Positions 35,186 through 43,894 of a DNA stretch of 64,000 bases are shown piece after piece. The stretch spans positions 6,758,037-6,822,036 of the forward strand of contig NZ_JACHMM010000001.1 in assembly GCF_014204975.1 (NCBI RefSeq). The letters run 5' to 3'. Position numbers and translations under genes: made by a program. Positions within the stretch are counted from its first letter, which is position 1. Each line of letters begins with the position of its first letter. This stretch comes from Jiangella mangrovi. Its GTDB lineage: Bacteria > Actinomycetota > Actinomycetes > Jiangellales > Jiangellaceae. The notes beneath the pieces were generated by a model. The model was not told where the DNA came from. It worked only from the letters and a program-made list of their open reading frames with translations, and searched no databases.

Positions 35186-36242
35186 CGCCTGCGGCCTCGC
35201 GGTACGCGGCGGTCAGCAGCGGCAGCACGTCGGCGATCTCTTCGGTCCGGATGTAGTTGCCGGCACCGATCTGGTCCGGATGCCGCTCGTCCAGCTCGCG
35301 GAGAGTCGCCGGCGCCTCCTGCAGGAACACCGAACGGAACGGCGACACGAACCCACCATTCTCGTTCCAGAGCGTGACCAGACCCCGTCGTTGACCATGG
35401 ATGTGGACCCGCAACGTCCAGCGGTTGCGTCCCGCCGCGGTCTGTAGGGTGGCGAGTCGCTGCCGCTCGAGGTCGATCGCCCAGGTCAGCAGTTGCTGAA
35501 GCAACGAACGGCGCTCCGGCTCGACGGTGTCGATGGACGCCGCGAACACCTCGGGCCCGTCGGTCACCGAGGGCTCCGGAGACGGCATCCGCCCAGCAGG
35601 CGGCAGCTCGGCGATCGCCCGGTCCGGCTCGATCAGCTGCGGTACCAGCACTCGCCGCCCGCCGACGTCGTAGGCCGTGACGGTGACGAGGTCGAGGTCG
35701 AGGCGGTCGTTGCTGACGTCCTGCAGGTAGCCGACCAGCTCGATCAGCTCGGGCGGCGCCGTGTCGATGACGACGACGCAGCGCAACCGACCCTCGTCCA
35801 GCGCGGCCGCCAGTGCGGCCCGGAACGCCGTGGTGTCGAACGCGGGGTTCCCGGCCGCCGCGTCCGCCGCCTCGGCGATCGACGTCAGCTGCCGCTTGGC
35901 CAGGTGCGGCGCGACCACCGCCTCCAACCCCGCGACGTCCAGCCGCCGCAGGAACGCGGCGTACCCGAGCACCTGCGTGAGGACGAGGCGGCGGTCGGTG
36001 TTGGAGGCCAGCTTGATCTCGATGACCACCGGGGTCCCCGTCTCGGTCTCGACCGCGAGCAGGTCGGCGTAGCCGGTTCCGCAGCGCACCTCGCGGCCGA
36101 GCACGGTCAGTACCGGCGCGCCCGCCAGCGGCAGCATGCCGGGACTGCCCTCGATGAGGTCGTGCAGCTCCCGCTCGAGCGCGAACCGCGCCGGCTCGAG
36201 GGCCTTCCAGACGCCGTCGGTCTCGGACCAGATGCCCGGCAT
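35175..36242 (-). CDS. PD-(D/E)XK nuclease-like protein (NucS/DUF91-like N-terminal domain)
   Basis: A 355-residue protein. The N-terminal third carries a PD-(D/E)XK core: an early Glu-rich helix (ERELHDLIEGSPGML), GTGYADLLAVET with Asp60, VVIEIKL with Glu75 and Lys77, and a downstream Gln90 in LVLTQVLGY, the same order as in NucS/RecB-like nucleases. The C-terminal part (about 240-355) is unrecognised, with LTWAIDLERQRLATLQT and HGQRRGLVTLWNENGGFVSPFRSVFL. ATG at 36242 chosen because the fold begins there and the sequence further upstream is palindromic. Stands alone between a catabolic operon and a tetR gene. Nuclease activity is inferred from motifs only. Confidence 0.72.
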   Translation of the reverse strand: MPGIWSETDGVWKALEPARFALERELHDLIEGSPGMLPLAGAPVLTVLGREVRCGTGYADLLAVETETGTPVVIEIKLASNTDRRLVLTQVLGYAAFLRRLDVAGLEAVVAPHLAKRQLTSIAEAADAAAGNPAFDTTAFRAALAAALDEGRLRCVVVIDTAPPELIELVGYLQDVSNDRLDLDLVTVTAYDVGGRRVLVPQLIEPDRAIAELPPAGRMPSPEPSVTDGPEVFAASIDTVEPERRSLLQQLLTWAIDLERQRLATLQTAAGRNRWTLRVHIHGQRRGLVTLWNENGGFVSPFRSVFLQEAPATLRELDERHPDQIGAGNYIRTEEIADVLPLLTAAYREAAGVRE

Positions 36243-36271
36243 GCCGCCACCGTAACGAGACCGCCGGACAG

Positions 36272-36319
36272 ATGGCGGGTGGTTCGGTGGGGCCATAGCG
36301 CCACCAAACCGCCCACCAT
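36272..36319. repeat. Inverted repeat, 19-bp arms (16 of 19 pairs)
   Basis: Arms 36272-36290 and 36301-36319 (ATGG...GGTGG and its near complement) enclose a 10-base loop. It lies just upstream of the nuclease-like gene and next to a second, better hairpin. GC-moderate compared with its surroundings; may be a mobile palindromic element or terminator of the tetR transcript. Confidence 0.6.
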
Positions 36320-36334
36320 CCCGCACCGCGCCGG

Positions 36335-36384
36335 GATGGTTGAGGCATTGGTGTCGCCAGGACGACACCAATCCCTCAACCATC
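36335..36384. repeat. Inverted repeat, 22-bp arms (21 of 22 pairs)
   Basis: Arms 36335-36356 and 36363-36384 (GATGGTTGAGG... and complement) enclose a 6-base loop CCAGGA. It follows the tetR stop by about 20 bases and could end that transcript, though no T-run follows. Together with the neighbouring inverted repeat it makes a 113-base double-hairpin unit. Confidence 0.7.
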
Positions 36385-36404
36385 ACCCCGAGCTGCGCGA
36401 GCGC

Positions 36405-36971
36405 CTAACCTCGGGGAGACAAACCGTGACGGAAGATGCGCACCGCGGTCTCCGCGGCCTTGTGGCGCGGCAGCGCCCCCGACGCGACCGACTCGGCCGT
36501 CACGTAGATCAGCGAGTACATGACGCCGGTCACGAACGACGGCGCGATGTCGGGGTCGAGCTCGCCGTCGTCCTGGGCGGCGCGGATGAGTCTGGTCATG
36601 TCCTCGTCCTCGTCGGAGCGCCAGTGCGGGTTGCCCTCGAACCGGGCGGGGTCGCTGAAGAGGAAGAGGATGCGATCGGCGAGGTCGACGATCGCGCTCA
36701 TGATGTTCTCGATCATCTCCATGGCGGTCCCCGATACCGCGACCGCGGCATTCCAGGCCGCCTCGAGCCGGGTCTGCGAGTCGAGCAGCAGCCCGTCCAC
36801 CAACATCTGGCGTTCCGGGAAGTAGCGGTGCAGCGTGCTGCGGCTGACCTCGGCGCGGTCGGCGATGTCGCCGAGGGAGGCGGAGAAGTCGCGGGCCCAC
36901 AACGAGGCGGCGGCTTCGAGGATGGCTCGCCGCGTGCGCTGCCGCACTCCGGAATCGGTCGTCGCCGTCAC
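36405..36971 (-). CDS. TetR family transcriptional regulator
   Basis: A 188-residue regulator. The N-terminal helix-turn-helix covers about 10-55 (RRAILEAAASLWARDFSASLGDIADRAEVSRSTLHRYFPERQML); the rest is a helical ligand domain. GTG start. It is divergent from an ABC exporter, and the 79-base gap holds an imperfect dyad, the usual arrangement for a TetR repressor of an efflux pump. TATTAT on the minus strand (37003-36998) is a plausible -10 for this gene. Confidence 0.92.
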   Translation of the reverse strand: MTATTDSGVRQRTRRAILEAAASLWARDFSASLGDIADRAEVSRSTLHRYFPERQMLVDGLLLDSQTRLEAAWNAAVAVSGTAMEMIENIMSAIVDLADRILFLFSDPARFEGNPHWRSDEDEDMTRLIRAAQDDGELDPDIAPSFVTGVMYSLIYVTAESVASGALPRHKAAETAVRIFRHGLSPRG

Positions 36972-37020
36972 GACTGCCCACCCTACAGCACCACACCATA
37001 ATAGAACATCGCCACTTGAA

Positions 37021-37042
37021 AATGAGACACCGCTGTGTCATT
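37021..37042. promoter_or_regulatory. Putative TetR operator between tetR and the ABC exporter
   Basis: AATGAGACAC-CG-CTGTGTCATT: 8 of 10 pairs match around a CG centre. It lies just before the exporter start (37051) and 50 bases before the tetR start, so the regulator could control both. Confidence 0.55.
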
Positions 37043-37050
37043 CTCGGCCC

Positions 37051-38871
37051 ATGAGCGCTCCATACAGCCCGCCTGCCGAGGACCGCCCCACCCCCGACCT
37101 CCCGACCAGGGACAAGGTCCGGCTGCTCTGGAACTACGCCCGCCCCCACAAGCGGATCCTCATCGTCGGCCTGCTGCTGGGGCTGCTCGGGACGGCGGCG
37201 GAGCTCGTCACGCCGCTCGTCACCAAGCAGGTCCTCGACGGGCTCGAGGTCGACGCCTCGCTCCGAGGACCGGTCACCCTCCTCGCCGTCCTGCTGGTCG
37301 CGGGCGCCGTCATCGGGCTGGTCCAGGCGATCCTGCTGGGCACGCTGGCCGAACGGATCATCCTGGCCGCCCGCACCGGCATGGTGCGGCACCTGCTGCG
37401 CACAAAGGTGACCGAACTCGGCACCCGCAGCGCCGGCGAGATGGTCACCCGGGTCACGTCCGACACCATGTTGATCCGCGAGGCGACCACGTCCAGCATC
37501 GTCAACGCGGTCAACGGCGCGGTGGGACTGGTCGGCGCGCTGGTGCTCATGGCGTACCTCGACCTCGTGCTGCTGGCCACCACCCTGGGCGTCATCGTGC
37601 TCGTCGGGATCCTCGCGGCCCTGCTCATGCCGCGGCTGGCCAAGGCGCAGCAGGAGGCGCAGGAGGAGATCGGCGCGCTCGGCGGCCGCCTCGAGGGCGT
37701 GCTGCGGGCACTGCGTACCGTCAAGGCGGCCCGGGCCGAGGCGCGCGAAACCCGCCGCATCAGCGGCCACGCCGAGCGCTCGGCCGAGCGGAGCATCCGC
37801 GCGGTCCGCATCGAGGCCTGGGCCTGGACCATCACCGGCGGCGGCATCAACCTCGCCATCATGCTCATCCTCGGCGTCGGCGCCTACCGGGTCGCGGCCG
37901 GCGACATGACGGTGACGACGCTCGTCGCGTTCCTGCTCTACGCCTTCCAGCTCATGATGCCGGTCATGCTGCTCACCATGAGCATGACGGCGATCCAGTC
38001 CGGTCTCGCCGCGGCCGCCCGCATCGGCGAGATCGACGCCATGCTGACCGAGCAGGACGCTCCGGGGGCGACGGCGGCAGCTGCGGTCCCGCGCGGGGCC
38101 GCGACCACGACGACCACGCTCGAGCTGCGCGACGTCCGGTTCCGCTACTCCCCCGAATCGGCACCCGCGCTCGACGGCGTCAGCCTCAGCATCCCGCGGC
38201 ACGGGCACACGGCGATCGTCGGGCCGTCCGGCGCCGGGAAGACCACGGTCTTCTCGCTGCTGCTGAAGTTCCTGCAGCCGCAGCAGGGCGAGATCCTGCT
38301 CGACGGGCGGCCGTTCGCCGACTGGACGCTGGCCGATCTGCGCAGCCGCATCGCCTACGTCGAGCAGGACACCCCGCTGGTCCCCGGCACGCTGCGCGAG
38401 AACCTCGGCTACGCGAACCCAGGCGCCACCGACGACGACCTCTGGGCGGCGCTCGGCACCGTCCGCCTGGCCGACCGCGTCCGCGGCCTCGAGCGCGGCC
38501 TCGACACCGAGCTGTCGCCGACGACGATGTCCGGCGGCGAGCGGCAGCGGGTCGCGCTGGCCCGGGCGCTGGTCAGAGACGCCGAACTGCTGCTGCTCGA
38601 CGAGGCCACGGCGCAACTCGACGGGCTGAGCGAGGCCGCCGTCGCCGAGGGCATCCGCCGCCAGGCCGCCACGGGCGCCGTCGTCACCATCGCGCACCGG
38701 CTGTCGACGGTCATCGACGCCGACCAGATCGTCCTGCTCGAGGCCGGTCGCGTTCGCGCCGTCGGCACGCACGAGGAGCTGCTCGGCGCCGACGAGCTCT
38801 ACCGCGAGCTGGTCGCCGCCCTGCGCATCGCCACCCCGGACCGCGCCCCGGACGCCGTCACGACAGCCTGA
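37051..38871 (+). CDS. ABC exporter, fused membrane and ATPase domains (half-transporter)
   Basis: A 606-residue protein: six-helix exporter domain (about 30-330) followed by a nucleotide-binding domain with Walker A GPSGAGKTT (391-399), the Q-loop VEQDTPLVPGTLRENLGYA, signature MSGGERQRVALARAL (about 493-507) and Walker B LLLLDEATAQLD. As a half-transporter it should work as a homodimer and pump out a lipid, peptide or drug. No ribosome site is visible before the ATG. The 3' end overlaps the convergent alpha-mannosidase gene by 14 bases. Confidence 0.95.
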   Translation: MSAPYSPPAEDRPTPDLPTRDKVRLLWNYARPHKRILIVGLLLGLLGTAAELVTPLVTKQVLDGLEVDASLRGPVTLLAVLLVAGAVIGLVQAILLGTLAERIILAARTGMVRHLLRTKVTELGTRSAGEMVTRVTSDTMLIREATTSSIVNAVNGAVGLVGALVLMAYLDLVLLATTLGVIVLVGILAALLMPRLAKAQQEAQEEIGALGGRLEGVLRALRTVKAARAEARETRRISGHAERSAERSIRAVRIEAWAWTITGGGINLAIMLILGVGAYRVAAGDMTVTTLVAFLLYAFQLMMPVMLLTMSMTAIQSGLAAAARIGEIDAMLTEQDAPGATAAAAVPRGAATTTTTLELRDVRFRYSPESAPALDGVSLSIPRHGHTAIVGPSGAGKTTVFSLLLKFLQPQQGEILLDGRPFADWTLADLRSRIAYVEQDTPLVPGTLRENLGYANPGATDDDLWAALGTVRLADRVRGLERGLDTELSPTTMSGGERQRVALARALVRDAELLLLDEATAQLDGLSEAAVAEGIRRQAATGAVVTIAHRLSTVIDADQIVLLEAGRVRAVGTHEELLGADELYRELVAALRIATPDRAPDAVTTA

Positions 38872-41584
38872 TCGTCGCGATCTCCCACGGGCCCAGCTCC
38901 ACGTCGACGCTGTCGCCGTCGACGGGGAGCGGCTCGAGCGCCAGCCCGAGCAGGTCGGTCCGCCAGCAGGTCACGTACGCGCCGGTCACGGTCGCCGTCG
39001 TCGGCGCGGCGGACATGGCGACCAACCGCACCTCGGTCTCGTCGCCGCGGGTGCGGATGGCCGACGCGACCACCCCCGGACCGCTCACGCCCAGGCCCGA
39101 CGACGACGGCGGCAGCTCGGCTCCCGCGGGGGCCGAGCCCGGCGCCACCAGCGCGTCGTGCCGGAACTCCTCCGCGAGCCGGGGCGCGGCCGCCGCGCCC
39201 CACCCGCCCCGCCGCGGCACGACCGCCAGCCGGGCGCGCACAGGGACGCCGAGGTACTGCGCGCCGGGCACCGGGAACTCCGACCCGGCCGGCTCGTCGC
39301 GCAGCGGGTGCAGGTTGACGCTCATCCAGCCGACGGCGCGCAGCAGCGTCAGCGCGAGCTCGGCGCCGTCGCCGGCCAGCTCGTACTCCGTGACGTGGTC
39401 GAGCAGGACGGTCGCCGGGCCGGCGGACACGAACGACGACGCCGGGAACGTCGGCAGCGGGTACTCGCCCCAGCCTCCCTCGGAGCTCAGCCCGCGCACC
39501 GTCACCGCGAACTGCCCGTCGGCCGCGGAGTCGGTGACCGGCTCGGGCAGCGACACGTGCAGTCGGACCCTGTGGTCGCGGGCGGGGTTGACGAACGAGA
39601 CGTCCAGCCGGACGAACGGCTCGCCGGAGCGCAGCTCGACCAGCGTCGTCACCTCGACCGGCACCGTCGACGCCGCGCGCACGTCGACGTCGGCCGACAG
39701 CGCCTCCGGCCAGTCGTAGCGCCGGACCACGCGCAGCACGCCGCGCAGCGGGCCGCCCTCGACCTCGGAGACGGCGACCGAGGACGGCTCGTCGACCAGC
39801 ACGTCGGCCGCCGGCGGGCCGTAGTTGTAGCTGTCGCCGCGGTCGCCGCCGGACACCAGCCGCCCGACCCCGGTCAGCGTCGTCCCGTCGGCGCCGCGTA
39901 CCGTCAGCGTCCCGTCGTCGGCCACCTCGACACTCAGCAGCGACGACGACAGCGACCGCTCGGTCACCGCCACCGCGTCGAGCACGTCAGCGGCGTCGCC
40001 GGACCGCCCGCTCTGCGCCGCCCGCACCGTGACCTGGCCGGACGCGTCCAGCGGGACCGGCACCAGGACCCGTCGCCGCTCCTGTGCGACGGTGCGGACG
40101 ACCCACTCCCCCGGCGCCGCCTCGGCCGCCGCCGTCAGCTCCGCCCGCAGCGCCGCGAGGTCGAACTCCGGCGTCGACGGCACTCGCGCGACCTCGAAGT
40201 CCAGCGCACCCGGCGTGACGGTGTACGACTCGATCTGCTGGCCGAAGAGCTCCCGGCCGTGGATGCGCCGGATCACCTTCTCGAGGTCGGCGGCCGGCAG
40301 CTTCTCCTCGGCGAGCAGCCGCTCGGACCGGCCCAGCTCCTGCACCGGCAGCGCAGTGCCGTCGGGCAGCACCGCCGTCACCGCCTCCGCGGGCGACGCG
40401 GCGGCGACGTCCAGCTCGGCCAGCACGGTCCGCGGCCAGGGGACGGTGTTGACGACGACGTGCGCGTCGGCCGGCACCCGGGCCGCGACCGACCGCAGCA
40501 CCGCCGAGCGGACCGCCCGCCCGGCCTGCGCCGCCTCGGCCAGCCGCGCCGCGACCTGGTCGGCGGTCTCGTCGACGCCGCAGCCGGTGACGGAGTCGTG
40601 CGCCGTGGACTCGACGATCTTCCGCCAGGCCAGCAGGAACGCCTCGCGGTAGTCGGTGGTGGGCTGGAAGACCGCGGCCAGCGCCTCGGCCTCGCCGACG
40701 ACGCGCTCGGCCCGGGCCATGGCCTGCTTGAGCCCGACCCGGATCGAGATGACGCCGGGCAGGATGTTGCCGCGGGCGTGGCTGCGCAGCTCGCCGACCA
40801 CCACCGGCAGCCGCGGGTCGTCGGGCCGGAACCGGCCCACGTACTCCGCCAGGCTCGCCACCGTCAGCCCCGAACCGCCCGGCCCGCGGACCAGGTCCAT
40901 GAGGTCCGGCCGGGGCGCGGAGTGGTCGGTGCCGAGCATGCCGAGGACGGGGTCGTCGCCGTACCACCCCCGCGTCTCCTCGCGATACGCCGCGACCGCC
41001 GAGTCCAGTCGCGACGGGATCGCGAACAGGTCCAGTGCGTTGCCGTAGCCGTCGAACAGGTACTCGACCCGCACCGCGCTGCCGTCGGGCGCCTCCCAGC
41101 GGAACGCGTGCCGGTTCAGCGCGCCCGGCGCGCCGCGCCAGAGGCTCGCGTGCTCGATGCCGGCGCGGGCCAGGATCTGCGGGATCTGCGCCGTGTGGCC
41201 GAACATGTCCGGCAGGTAGCCCACCGGCATCGCCCCGCCGAGCGCCTCGGCTCCCTGCCACCCCAGCTCGAGGTTGCGCACGATCGTCTCGCCGGAGCAG
41301 AGGAACTCGTCGAGCAGGATGTACCAGGGCCCGATGGCGAGCCGGCCCTGCCGGACCAGCTCGGCGACGCGGTGCCGGTTCTCGGGGCGCAGCTCGAGGT
41401 AGTCGTCGACGGCGGCGAACTGGCCGTCGAGGGTGAACCGGAACTCGGGGTCGGCCTCGGCGCGCGCGAGGACGTCGTCGAGCACGTCGGCGAGTTTCAG
41501 CCGGAACACCTGGAACGGCTCGTACCACTCGCGGTCCCAGTGCGTGTGTGGCACCAGGACGATCTGGGGGTCGCCGTCCGTCAT
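38858..41584 (-). CDS. GH38 family alpha-mannosidase
   Basis: A 908-residue cytosolic enzyme. The N-terminal catalytic domain has the zinc motif PHTHWDREW (His15, Asp17) and the nucleophile motif VGYLPDMFGHTAQIPQIL (Asp126); the centre has the GH38 helical domain (SVTGCGVDETADQVAARL), and the C-terminal half is beta-sandwich with GDSYNYGPP and WGEYPLPTFPAS. GH38 enzymes remove alpha-linked mannose with retention. ATGA overlap with the oxidoreductase gene upstream, so it belongs to a three-gene operon TIM barrel, oxidoreductase, mannosidase. No signal peptide; it should act on imported or internal glycans. Confidence 0.95.
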   Translation of the reverse strand: MTDGDPQIVLVPHTHWDREWYEPFQVFRLKLADVLDDVLARAEADPEFRFTLDGQFAAVDDYLELRPENRHRVAELVRQGRLAIGPWYILLDEFLCSGETIVRNLELGWQGAEALGGAMPVGYLPDMFGHTAQIPQILARAGIEHASLWRGAPGALNRHAFRWEAPDGSAVRVEYLFDGYGNALDLFAIPSRLDSAVAAYREETRGWYGDDPVLGMLGTDHSAPRPDLMDLVRGPGGSGLTVASLAEYVGRFRPDDPRLPVVVGELRSHARGNILPGVISIRVGLKQAMARAERVVGEAEALAAVFQPTTDYREAFLLAWRKIVESTAHDSVTGCGVDETADQVAARLAEAAQAGRAVRSAVLRSVAARVPADAHVVVNTVPWPRTVLAELDVAAASPAEAVTAVLPDGTALPVQELGRSERLLAEEKLPAADLEKVIRRIHGRELFGQQIESYTVTPGALDFEVARVPSTPEFDLAALRAELTAAAEAAPGEWVVRTVAQERRRVLVPVPLDASGQVTVRAAQSGRSGDAADVLDAVAVTERSLSSSLLSVEVADDGTLTVRGADGTTLTGVGRLVSGGDRGDSYNYGPPAADVLVDEPSSVAVSEVEGGPLRGVLRVVRRYDWPEALSADVDVRAASTVPVEVTTLVELRSGEPFVRLDVSFVNPARDHRVRLHVSLPEPVTDSAADGQFAVTVRGLSSEGGWGEYPLPTFPASSFVSAGPATVLLDHVTEYELAGDGAELALTLLRAVGWMSVNLHPLRDEPAGSEFPVPGAQYLGVPVRARLAVVPRRGGWGAAAAPRLAEEFRHDALVAPGSAPAGAELPPSSSGLGVSGPGVVASAIRTRGDETEVRLVAMSAAPTTATVTGAYVTCWRTDLLGLALEPLPVDGDSVDVELGPWEIATIRLS

Positions 41585-42735
41585 GCGTGCGCCGCCTCTC
41601 CGGTGAGGGTCTCGTCGGCCAGCAGGCGGATGACGCGCTGGCTGGTCAGGATGTCGGCACGGCCCTCGGCGATGCCCGCGCGCGGCGGCTCGCCCGTCGT
41701 GACCATGCGGTGGAAGTCGGCGAGCTCGTTCTCGAACGACTCGCCGGTGGACGTGAACACCGAGCGGACCTCACCGCCGGCCACCGTCCCGGCCGGCGCC
41801 GGCTCGACGACCTCGAGCCGGGTCGCGCCGTTCAGCACGTACGGCGTCCCGAACGTCACCGTCAGCGAGCCGCGGCCGTGGTGCACCGTCAGCGTCTCGG
41901 TGTACGCCGGGTAGTCCGGCAGGTAGTGCCAGCTCATCCGCGCGCGAGCGCCGCCGGGCAGCGTGCCGGTGACCTCGACCGATCCGGGGTCCGCGCCCGG
42001 ACGGGTCCCCGCGGGCCAGAGCCGGGCGCCGTCGACCACCGTCAGGCCGCCGAACAGCGCCCGCAGCAGCGAGGTGTCGTGCACCAGGCTGCCCAGGACG
42101 ACGTGCGCGTACAGCTCGCGCAGCGACGGCGACGCCCCCGGCCCGAGGGCGGCGTCCAGCAGCTCCTCCGTGCGGGCCCGCACGCTGCCGCCGTCGTCCG
42201 CGGAGATGTCCGTCGGCGCCGGCCGCAGGTTCGCGAACGCCAGCTGCGACTCGCCGGTCGGGTGCAGCACGCTCACCTCGACGGCACGGACGTCGTCGAT
42301 ACCCTCGAGCCGCGAGCGCAGCTGCCAGACGGCCTCGTCGTGCTCCTTCATGTAGGCCAGCAGCAGGCCGGGGCGGCCCAGCTCGCGCTCCGCGGCGGCC
42401 AGGGCATCGGCCTCGGCGACGGTGAAGGTCAGCGGCTTCTCGCAGAAGACCGAGACCCCGGCCCGCAGCGCCTGCAGCGCGACGTCGCCGTGCGAGCCCG
42501 ACGTCAGCAGGACGACGCCCTCGGCGCCGCTCTCGGCGACCATGCGCCCGGCGTCGGCGTAGCGCCGCTCCTCGGGGACCCCGTACTGCTCGCCGATGGC
42601 GGTGCGCAGCGACGGTGACAGGTCGCAGACGGCGACGAGGTCGAAGAGGTCCCAGCGGCGCGAGATCAGCGGCAGGTGGACCGACTGCGCGACGGCGCCG
42701 AGGCCGGCGACCGCCAGCGCGACGCGGTCGGTCAC
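41581..42735 (-). CDS. Gfo/Idh/MocA family NAD(P)-dependent oxidoreductase
   Basis: A 384-residue protein. Rossmann motif VAGLGAVAQSVHLPLI, acidic VCDLSP at the end of the second strand, SGSHGDVALQALRAGVSVFCEKPL with the family EKP, and a C-terminal substrate domain with MSWHYLPDYPAYTET. GTG start overlapping the TIM-barrel stop (GTGA). Lies between a sugar-isomerase-like protein and the GH38 enzyme, suggesting it oxidises a mannose-containing substrate or its product. Substrate not shown. Confidence 0.88.
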   Translation of the reverse strand: MTDRVALAVAGLGAVAQSVHLPLISRRWDLFDLVAVCDLSPSLRTAIGEQYGVPEERRYADAGRMVAESGAEGVVLLTSGSHGDVALQALRAGVSVFCEKPLTFTVAEADALAAAERELGRPGLLLAYMKEHDEAVWQLRSRLEGIDDVRAVEVSVLHPTGESQLAFANLRPAPTDISADDGGSVRARTEELLDAALGPGASPSLRELYAHVVLGSLVHDTSLLRALFGGLTVVDGARLWPAGTRPGADPGSVEVTGTLPGGARARMSWHYLPDYPAYTETLTVHHGRGSLTVTFGTPYVLNGATRLEVVEPAPAGTVAGGEVRSVFTSTGESFENELADFHRMVTTGEPPRAGIAEGRADILTSQRVIRLLADETLTGEAAHA

Positions 42736-43634
42736 GGCAGCCACCGGCGCAGCGCCTCGCGGTTGGCGCGCTGGTCCTCGACGACCCGCTCCGGCGGGTC
42801 CGACGGCGACGGCACGACGTCCTGCTCGACGACGAGCCAGCCGTCGAAGGCGCTCGCGAAGACCGCGTCCATGAAGCCGTCGAGGTCGAGGTCGCCGGCG
42901 CCGAGCTCGACGAACGCGCGCCGCTCCCAGACGTCGCGCATGCCGCCCTTCTCGCGGACCACGTCGGCCAGCACGGACGTGCGGGCGTCCTTGAGGTGCA
43001 GGTGGTTGATCCGCCCGCCCCAGCGCCGCCAGCCCTCGAGCGGGTCGCCGCCGCCGATGAGCAGGTGGCCGGTGTCGAAGGTGAGGCCGACGTCGGTGCG
43101 GGCGAGGAACTCGTCGATCTCCGCGGGCGTTTCGACGTACGTGCAGGCATGGTGGTGGAACGTGGGCTCGAGCCCGGCGGCGCGCACGCGCCCGGCCGCG
43201 GTCGCGACGTTCGCCGCCAGGCGGTCCCAGCCGGCCCCGTCCAGCGACAGGCCCGGCGCGGCCCCGCCCGGGTTGGCCCGGCGCAGGTCGCTGCCGGAGT
43301 CGGCCAGCGTGGGCAGCGGCGGTCGCGACGGGTCCAGCTCGGCCGCCGCGGTGAAGATCTCGAGGGCGTCGTCCAGCGCGGGCAGCGCCGCCCGGAACGC
43401 GTCGTCGTCGGTGAACGGCAGGTCCACCCAGCCGCCCACCAGCACCAGGTCGTGGTCGCGCAACCGGCGCTTGATGTCGTCGCCGCGGCCCAGCCAGCCC
43501 ACGGGGCCGAGGTCGACGCCGTCGTACCCCAGGTCGTGCAGGGAAGCGAGGATCTCCTCGGGCTCCGGGAGCGGCTGGTCCGCCGTCAGCTCGAAGACAC
43601 CGAAGCTCACCGGCGCGCCGGCTATCCCCTTCAT
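42732..43634 (-). CDS. Sugar phosphate isomerase/epimerase-like TIM barrel (AP-endonuclease 2 family)
   Basis: A 300-residue TIM barrel similar to IolE and xylose-isomerase-like proteins: SFGVFELTADQPLPEPEEILASLHDLGYDGVDLGPVG, AGLEPTFHHHACTYVETPAEIDEFLARTDVGLTFDTGHLLIGGGDP, INHLHLKD and VEQDVVPS give metal-binding Glu, Asp, His and Glu positions. ATG with GAGAGG upstream. It is the first gene of the mannosidase operon. Members of this fold isomerise sugars or cleave 3-keto-glycosides together with Gfo/Idh/MocA partners. Confidence 0.87.
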   Translation of the reverse strand: MKGIAGAPVSFGVFELTADQPLPEPEEILASLHDLGYDGVDLGPVGWLGRGDDIKRRLRDHDLVLVGGWVDLPFTDDDAFRAALPALDDALEIFTAAAELDPSRPPLPTLADSGSDLRRANPGGAAPGLSLDGAGWDRLAANVATAAGRVRAAGLEPTFHHHACTYVETPAEIDEFLARTDVGLTFDTGHLLIGGGDPLEGWRRWGGRINHLHLKDARTSVLADVVREKGGMRDVWERRAFVELGAGDLDLDGFMDAVFASAFDGWLVVEQDVVPSPSDPPERVVEDQRANREALRRWLP

Positions 43635-43671
43635 CGCCACACCTCTCCAGCCGCCGACCTGGAACCCGACT

Positions 43672-43683
43672 TTGTCCTGACAA
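43672..43683. promoter_or_regulatory. Dyad TTGTC-CT-GACAA upstream of the mannosidase operon
   Basis: Perfect 5-bp arms around CT, 38 bases before the TIM-barrel start. The TTGTC/GACAA pattern is common for FadR/VanR-type GntR regulators. TACTGT just upstream on the minus strand could be the -10. The cognate regulator is not in the window. Confidence 0.4.
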
Positions 43684-43742
43684 CAGTACGTACGGTCAGC
43701 CTGCCATGTCCTGCGGGGTCCGCGATTCGGGCGTCCGAGTGA

Positions 43743-43757
43743 TTCGGGCTGCCCGAA
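43743..43757. promoter_or_regulatory. Dyad TTCGGGC-T-GCCCGAA in the divergent region
   Basis: A perfect 7-bp inverted repeat, with a further direct ATTCGGGC copy about 18 bases to its left. It lies between the mannosidase operon and the sigma-factor gene. Candidate operator for either; no assigned protein. Confidence 0.45.
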
Positions 43758-43831
43758 CAGAGCGTCATTATCATGAGATTTCTCTCCTGCCCAGGGGTCC
43801 CTCGGAATCTTTTCCACGCGCGGGGCGTTGA

Positions 43832-43843
43832 GAACGTATGTTC
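43832..43843. promoter_or_regulatory. SOS-box-like site GAACGTATGTTC before the sigma-factor gene
   Basis: GAAC-N4-GTTC, the LexA-binding pattern of Gram-positive and actinobacterial genomes, flanked as GAGAACGTATGTTCGC and 51 bases upstream of the sigma-factor start. A perfect palindrome except for the central GTAT, which is not self-complementary throughout. Confidence 0.55.
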
Positions 43844-43894
43844 GCTGATCGTGCGGGTACGGTCCGGACACCGACTCGACCTCGAGGGGGACCC

